This document shows positions 11,375-14,427 of a stretch of DNA of 14,427 bases, piece by piece. Numbering within the stretch: the first letter of the stretch is position 1; each line of letters starts with the position of its first letter. Source of the DNA: an uncultured Clostridia bacterium (GTDB taxonomy: Bacteria > Bacillota > Clostridia > Christensenellales > UBA1242); NCBI GenBank assembly GCA_947589655.1, contig CANQCE010000015.1, positions 1 through 14,427 on the forward strand, given 5' to 3'. The notes beneath the pieces were generated by a model. That model was given only the letters and a program-made list of their open reading frames with translations. It ran no database searches and was not told the DNA's origin. Both the position numbers and the translations under genes were made by a program.

Positions 11375-12517
11375 TTAATTGTTTAAATTTTTAATTTTAC
11401 TTTTTAAATCCTTAGTTTTTGGATAATCGCTTTCGTCAAACTTCTGTTCCAAGTTTTTAAGAGCATCTTTTGCTTTCTTTGTAAGTGTTTTTGGCACTTC
11501 GCTTTTAATGGTAACCAAAATATCGCCATATGCCTCTTTGTTTAGCACCTTAACACCTTTGCCTTTCACTCGCAAAACGGTGCCATTTAAAGTTCCCGGT
11601 TCAAGTTCTATGGTTTTTGTGCCTTTGGTGAGAGGAATATCCACCTTGCCGCCCATAAGGCAAGTGGTGAAAGGAACATACAAATCGAACAGCAAATCAC
11701 TGCCAACACGCCTGAAAATTGGATGTTGCCCAACAGTGATTTTAATGTTAAGGTCGCCAGCAATGCCCTGCCCAGCAGGCGAATTCCCTTCGCCGCGCAT
11801 ACGAATTGTTTGCCCATCGTCAATGCCGGCAGGAACTTTCACGCGCACTTGCGCTGGAACTTTTTTAACACCTTTGCCGCCACACTCTGTGCAACGCTCT
11901 TTTATCATTTTGCCGCTTCCGCCGCAGCGAGGGCAAACGCTTTCGCGTATGGTTGTGCCAAACATGGTGCTTTGCTGAATTCTAACTCTGCCCAAGCCTT
12001 TGCAATCTGGGCAAGTGGTAAAAGCCTTGCCATCTTTTGCACCAGTCCCTGAGCACTTTGCACAGGTTTGCGTGCGATTGAACGAAATGATTTTTTCCAC
12101 GCCAAAGCAGGCCTCGTCAAAAGAAAGACGCATTGCCACATTTATGTCCTCGCCGCGCTCAGCCGCGCGTGACGACCTTGCCCCACCGCCAAAGGCAGAA
12201 AAGATGTCACTAAAGATATCAGAAAATCCGCCAAAGCCGCCGCTGGCATTTCCGCCAAAAAAGTCTCCAAAGCCGCCAGCGCCACCTTGAAATTGTGGGC
12301 CGTCAGCCGAGCCATATTGGTCATAGTTAGCACGCTTTTTGTCGTCACCAAGCACCTCATATGCCTCATTGATGTCCTTAAATTTTTCAGCAGCCTCTGG
12401 GGCCTTATTTAAATCGGGATGATATTTTTTTGCCAGACGCCTATATGCCGACTTAATTTCATCCGCACTTGCGCCCTTTTCCACCCCAAGGATTTGGTAA
12501 TAATCTTTGTTTGCCAT
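11375..12517 (-). CDS. dnaJ: Chaperone protein DnaJ (Hsp40)
   Basis: Co-chaperone that delivers unfolded protein to DnaK and stimulates its ATPase. The 380 aa form a complete type I DnaJ: J domain (residues 1-70) with HPD at 33-35; Gly/Phe-rich linker (about 72-115); four CxxCxGxG zinc repeats (cysteines 152/155, 169/172, 195/198, 209/212); and a C-terminal substrate-binding region (PAGIDDGQTIRMRGEG). The start is the ATG at 12517 (MANKDYYQILGV); a TGA in the same frame three codons upstream excludes an earlier start. The start lacks a recognisable ribosome binding site, but a strong one 45-60 nt upstream serves an overlapping short frame (12409-12564), so translation may be coupled. dnaK lies directly upstream. 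The stop is followed within 5 nt by repeat copy 2 in opposite orientation. Confidence 0.98.
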   Translation of the reverse strand: MANKDYYQILGVEKGASADEIKSAYRRLAKKYHPDLNKAPEAAEKFKDINEAYEVLGDDKKRANYDQYGSADGPQFQGGAGGFGDFFGGNASGGFGGFSDIFSDIFSAFGGGARSSRAAERGEDINVAMRLSFDEACFGVEKIISFNRTQTCAKCSGTGAKDGKAFTTCPDCKGLGRVRIQQSTMFGTTIRESVCPRCGGSGKMIKERCTECGGKGVKKVPAQVRVKVPAGIDDGQTIRMRGEGNSPAGQGIAGDLNIKITVGQHPIFRRVGSDLLFDLYVPFTTCLMGGKVDIPLTKGTKTIELEPGTLNGTVLRVKGKGVKVLNKEAYGDILVTIKSEVPKTLTKKAKDALKNLEQKFDESDYPKTKDLKSKIKNLNN

Positions 12518-12564
12518 AACTTTTCACAAAACAAGCCAGAGCAGCAGCCTGCCCCTCCTTGCAT
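12409..12564 (-). CDS. Possible short upstream ORF overlapping the dnaJ start (51 codons)
   Basis: The ATG at 12564 has AAAGGAG with a 5-nt spacer, a better initiation signal than that of dnaJ itself. The frame reads MQGGAGCCSGLFCEKLWQTK and ends at 12409, inside dnaJ and out of phase with it. Three cysteines lie in the first 13 residues. The part beyond 12517 is constrained by dnaJ, so only the first 16 codons are free. It could be a translated coupling leader for dnaJ or a fortuitous frame. No homologue is recognised. Confidence 0.35.
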   Translation of the reverse strand: MQGGAGCCSGLFCEKLWQTKIITKSLGWKRAQVRMKLSRHIGVWQKNIIPI

Positions 12565-12671
12565 TTAATCTCCTTTAAAACTTGTGAATTTATTTGTTTG
12601 CGCCGCCAAGACCCAAGCATTTCAAAGCTTACGTATTAAATCTCTAACCACCCAATCACTTCGAAGGCTTT

Positions 12672-12800
12672 CTCCGCAAGGGAGTCGCCGCAAAGCCGCC
12701 AATGTAATGCGGCTTTCGTTTGGCGGCGAAATCGAATAACAAGCATCAAAGCGATGCTTTTTGAACTTGTTCAAAAACGAGCCAAAAGTGCAGTTATTCG
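12672..12800 (-). promoter_or_regulatory. Folded dnaK-dnaJ spacer including the dnaK stop codon
   Basis: The spacer contains: CGAATAAC/GTTATTCG (12793-12800 with 12733-12740), with the dnaK TAA inside the stem; within that, TTTTTGAAC-tt-GTTCAAAAA (12758-12777) and AAGCATC/GATGCTT (12741-12759), which share two bases; next to it, a 14-bp interrupted GC-rich hairpin CGCCGC-AAAGCCGC...GCGGCTTT-(6-nt bulge)-GCGGCG (12686-12728); and CTCC-GCAAG-GGAG (12672-12684). No T run follows the strong stem, so it is more likely an mRNA processing or stability element, or a partial attenuator, than a terminator. The remaining spacer (12565-12671) shows nothing clear. Confidence 0.55.
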
Positions 12801-14427
12801 ATTGTCACATCTGGCTCGCCGTCAGCGTTTCCGCCGTTGCTGCCGCCATTTTCACCATTATTTTCGCCGTTGTTGTCAGCGTTTTCAGTGTGAACTTCTT
12901 GTTCAGCGTTGTTTGCCGCCTGAGCATTTTGATACATCTTTGTAAAGATTTCGTTAGAAACTTTTGTAAGTTCGTCAAGTTCTTTCTTTATAACTTCAAC
13001 ATCTTCGCTAGCAAATTCGGTTTTTGCCTTTGCAATTTCGTCTTCAAGGCGTTTTTTATCTTCAGCCGAGAGTTTGTCGCCATTTTCTTTAAGCATTTTT
13101 TCCAAAGTGTAAACCATGTTGTCAGCATTGTTCTTTGTGTCAACATATTCTTTACGCTTCTTGTCTTCTTCAGCGTGTTCTTCTGCTTCTTTAATGGCTC
13201 TTTCAATATCTTCTTCTTTAAGGTTTGAAGATGCTGTTATTGTAATGTTTTGTTCTTTGTTTGTGCCAAGGTCTTTTGCAGAAACTTTAACAATTCCGTT
13301 AGCATCAATATCAAAAGTAACTTCAATTTGAGGAACTCCTCTTGGTGCTGGTGGAATGTCGGTGAGTTGGAAGCGCCCAAGGGTTTTATTTTGAGCAGCA
13401 AATTCTCTTTCACCTTGCAGAACATGGATGTCAACACCTGGTTGATTGTCTGCTGCAGTTGAGAAAACTTGAGATTTTCTTGTTGGGATTGTGGTGTTTC
13501 TTTCAATAAGTTTTGTGAACACGCCTCCCAAAGTTTCAATGCCAAGTGAAAGTGGAGTTACATCAAGAAGAAGAACGTCCTTAACTTCGCCACCCAGCAC
13601 GCCGGCTTGAATTGCAGCACCAACAGCCACACATTCATCTGGGTTAATTCCCTTAAATGGGTCTTTGCCTGTAAATGTTTTAACTGCTTCAACAACTGCA
13701 GGAATTCTTGTTGAACCACCAACCAAGATAACTTTGTCGATGTCGGATTTCTTTAATTTTGCATCTTTAAGTGCTCTTTCGCAGCATTCAATGGTTTCTT
13801 TAACCAAATCTTCTGTGAGAGCATCAAATTTGGCACGAGTAAGTTCACATTCCAAGTGTTTAGGGCCGTTTGCATCAGCGGTGATAAATGGAATTGAAAT
13901 GTTTACCATTGTTTTTGCAGACAAGTCAATTTTTGCCTTTTCTGCTTCATCTTTAAGCCTTTGCATTGCAAGTTTGTCTTGTGAAAGGTCCATGCCGCCA
14001 TTGTTTTTCTTGAATTCTTCAACCAAGAAATCTATAATGCGGTTATCAAAATCGTCACCGCCAAGACGAGTGTTACCATTTGTGGAAAGCACTTCAAAAA
14101 CATTGTCGCCAATTTCAAGAATGGAAACATCGAATGTTCCACCACCAAGGTCATAAACCATAATTTTTTGATTTTGGTTTTCGCCTTTGTCAAGCCCATA
14201 TGCAAGTGCAGCGGCGGTTGGTTCGTTGATAATTCTCAGAACTTCCAGCCCAGCAATTTTGCCGGCATCTTTTGTTGCTTGGCGTTGGCTGTCGTTAAAG
14301 TATGCAGGAACGGTGATAACTGCTTGCGTTACAGGTTCGCCAAGATAGCTTTCTGCATCTGCTTTAAGTTTAGACAAAATCATAGCAGAAATTTCTTGTG
14401 GAGAATATTCCTTGCCATTAAGTTTTG
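12794..14427 (-). CDS. dnaK: Chaperone protein DnaK (Hsp70), N-terminus outside the window
   Basis: ATP-driven chaperone working with DnaJ and GrpE. The frame is open to the window edge; the first residues seen are NLNGKEYSPQEISAMILSKLK, so about 110 N-terminal residues including the first phosphate-binding loop are missing. The visible ~543 aa include the rest of the nucleotide-binding domain (VPAYFNDSQRQATKDAG, the phosphate 2 loop YDLGGGTFDVSIL, the adenosine motif VGGSTRIPAV), the linker KDVLLLDVTPLSLGIETLGG, the beta-sandwich substrate domain and the helical lid. It ends in a Gly/Asn-rich tail (ENNGENGGSNGGN) and the acidic EPDVTIE. An internal ATG at 14383 is not the true start. The dnaK-dnaJ order is typical of the Bacillota heat-shock operon; the HrcA operator would lie outside. 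Confidence 0.98.
   Translation of the reverse strand, partial: KLNGKEYSPQEISAMILSKLKADAESYLGEPVTQAVITVPAYFNDSQRQATKDAGKIAGLEVLRIINEPTAAALAYGLDKGENQNQKIMVYDLGGGTFDVSILEIGDNVFEVLSTNGNTRLGGDDFDNRIIDFLVEEFKKNNGGMDLSQDKLAMQRLKDEAEKAKIDLSAKTMVNISIPFITADANGPKHLECELTRAKFDALTEDLVKETIECCERALKDAKLKKSDIDKVILVGGSTRIPAVVEAVKTFTGKDPFKGINPDECVAVGAAIQAGVLGGEVKDVLLLDVTPLSLGIETLGGVFTKLIERNTTIPTRKSQVFSTAADNQPGVDIHVLQGEREFAAQNKTLGRFQLTDIPPAPRGVPQIEVTFDIDANGIVKVSAKDLGTNKEQNITITASSNLKEEDIERAIKEAEEHAEEDKKRKEYVDTKNNADNMVYTLEKMLKENGDKLSAEDKKRLEDEIAKAKTEFASEDVEVIKKELDELTKVSNEIFTKMYQNAQAANNAEQEVHTENADNNGENNGENGGSNGGNADGEPDVTIE

Noticed and set aside
12409..12564. Frameshifted N-terminal extension of DnaJ
   Set aside because: DnaJ is complete and family-like from MANKDYYQILGV, and the dnaJ frame has a stop three codons upstream, so the short frame is separate.
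13665..14156. 163-codon open frame on the plus strand
   Set aside because: It is antisense to strongly conserved dnaK coding sequence and has no initiation signal or recognisable domain.
1..14427. tRNA or rRNA genes
   Set aside because: I saw no cloverleaf with GTTCRANNC and acceptor pairing, and no rRNA signature. GTTC matches belong to repeat hairpins.

Overview
This window looks like a chromosomal segment of a low-GC Gram-positive bacterium (Bacillota, probably an uncultured gut-type Clostridia relative). The evidence is the gene content and order (rpsL-rpsG-fusA; pcrA followed by ligA; dnaK-dnaJ-rsmE-mtaB-rpsU), strong purine-rich ribosome binding sites, near-consensus sigma-A promoters and AT-rich spacers. 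Taxonomy is inference. Every gene I accept lies on the minus strand, so the window reads from dnaK (right edge, 5' end missing) to fusA (left edge, only the first 52 codons present).

Layout from right to left: dnaK (partial) and dnaJ, separated by a highly folded spacer; a 284-bp structured repeat (copy 2) directly after dnaJ; a terminator; the rsmE-mtaB operon (rRNA and tRNA modification); a secreted or membrane-anchored protein of unknown function whose reading frame is broken at a run of nine G, so it looks like a phase-variable gene; rpsU with a perfect TTGACA-17-TATAAT promoter and a TTG start; a bidirectional terminator; pcrA, possibly leaderless; a roughly 180-bp spacer almost entirely A/T; ligA; a long structured leader with a strong promoter; then the str operon rpsL, rpsG, fusA.

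The str operon is opened up. A 382-bp hairpin-filled spacer separates rpsL from rpsG. A roughly 1-kb block separates rpsG from fusA; in it two inverted copies (copies 1 and 3) of the same structured repeat found after dnaJ flank a small NTF2/SnoaL-like gene.

The most notable signal is this repeat family. The three copies share blocks of near-identical sequence, but their stems differ by compensatory changes. The shared features are a 5' hairpin capped by GAGC-TGC-GCTC or a covarying version, an outer stem of CGTGGGGG with CCCCCACG, an arm with an invariant TTAG/GTGT internal loop, and, in two copies, a CCCC/GGGG-clamped hairpin. This pattern indicates selection on a folded RNA or single-stranded DNA, carried on a mobile, MITE-like or nuclease-associated-RNA-like unit. 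The copies' 3' ends abut stop codons (rpsG, dnaJ) or the fusA start region. A further hairpin-rich stretch after rpsL may be a degenerate fourth member.
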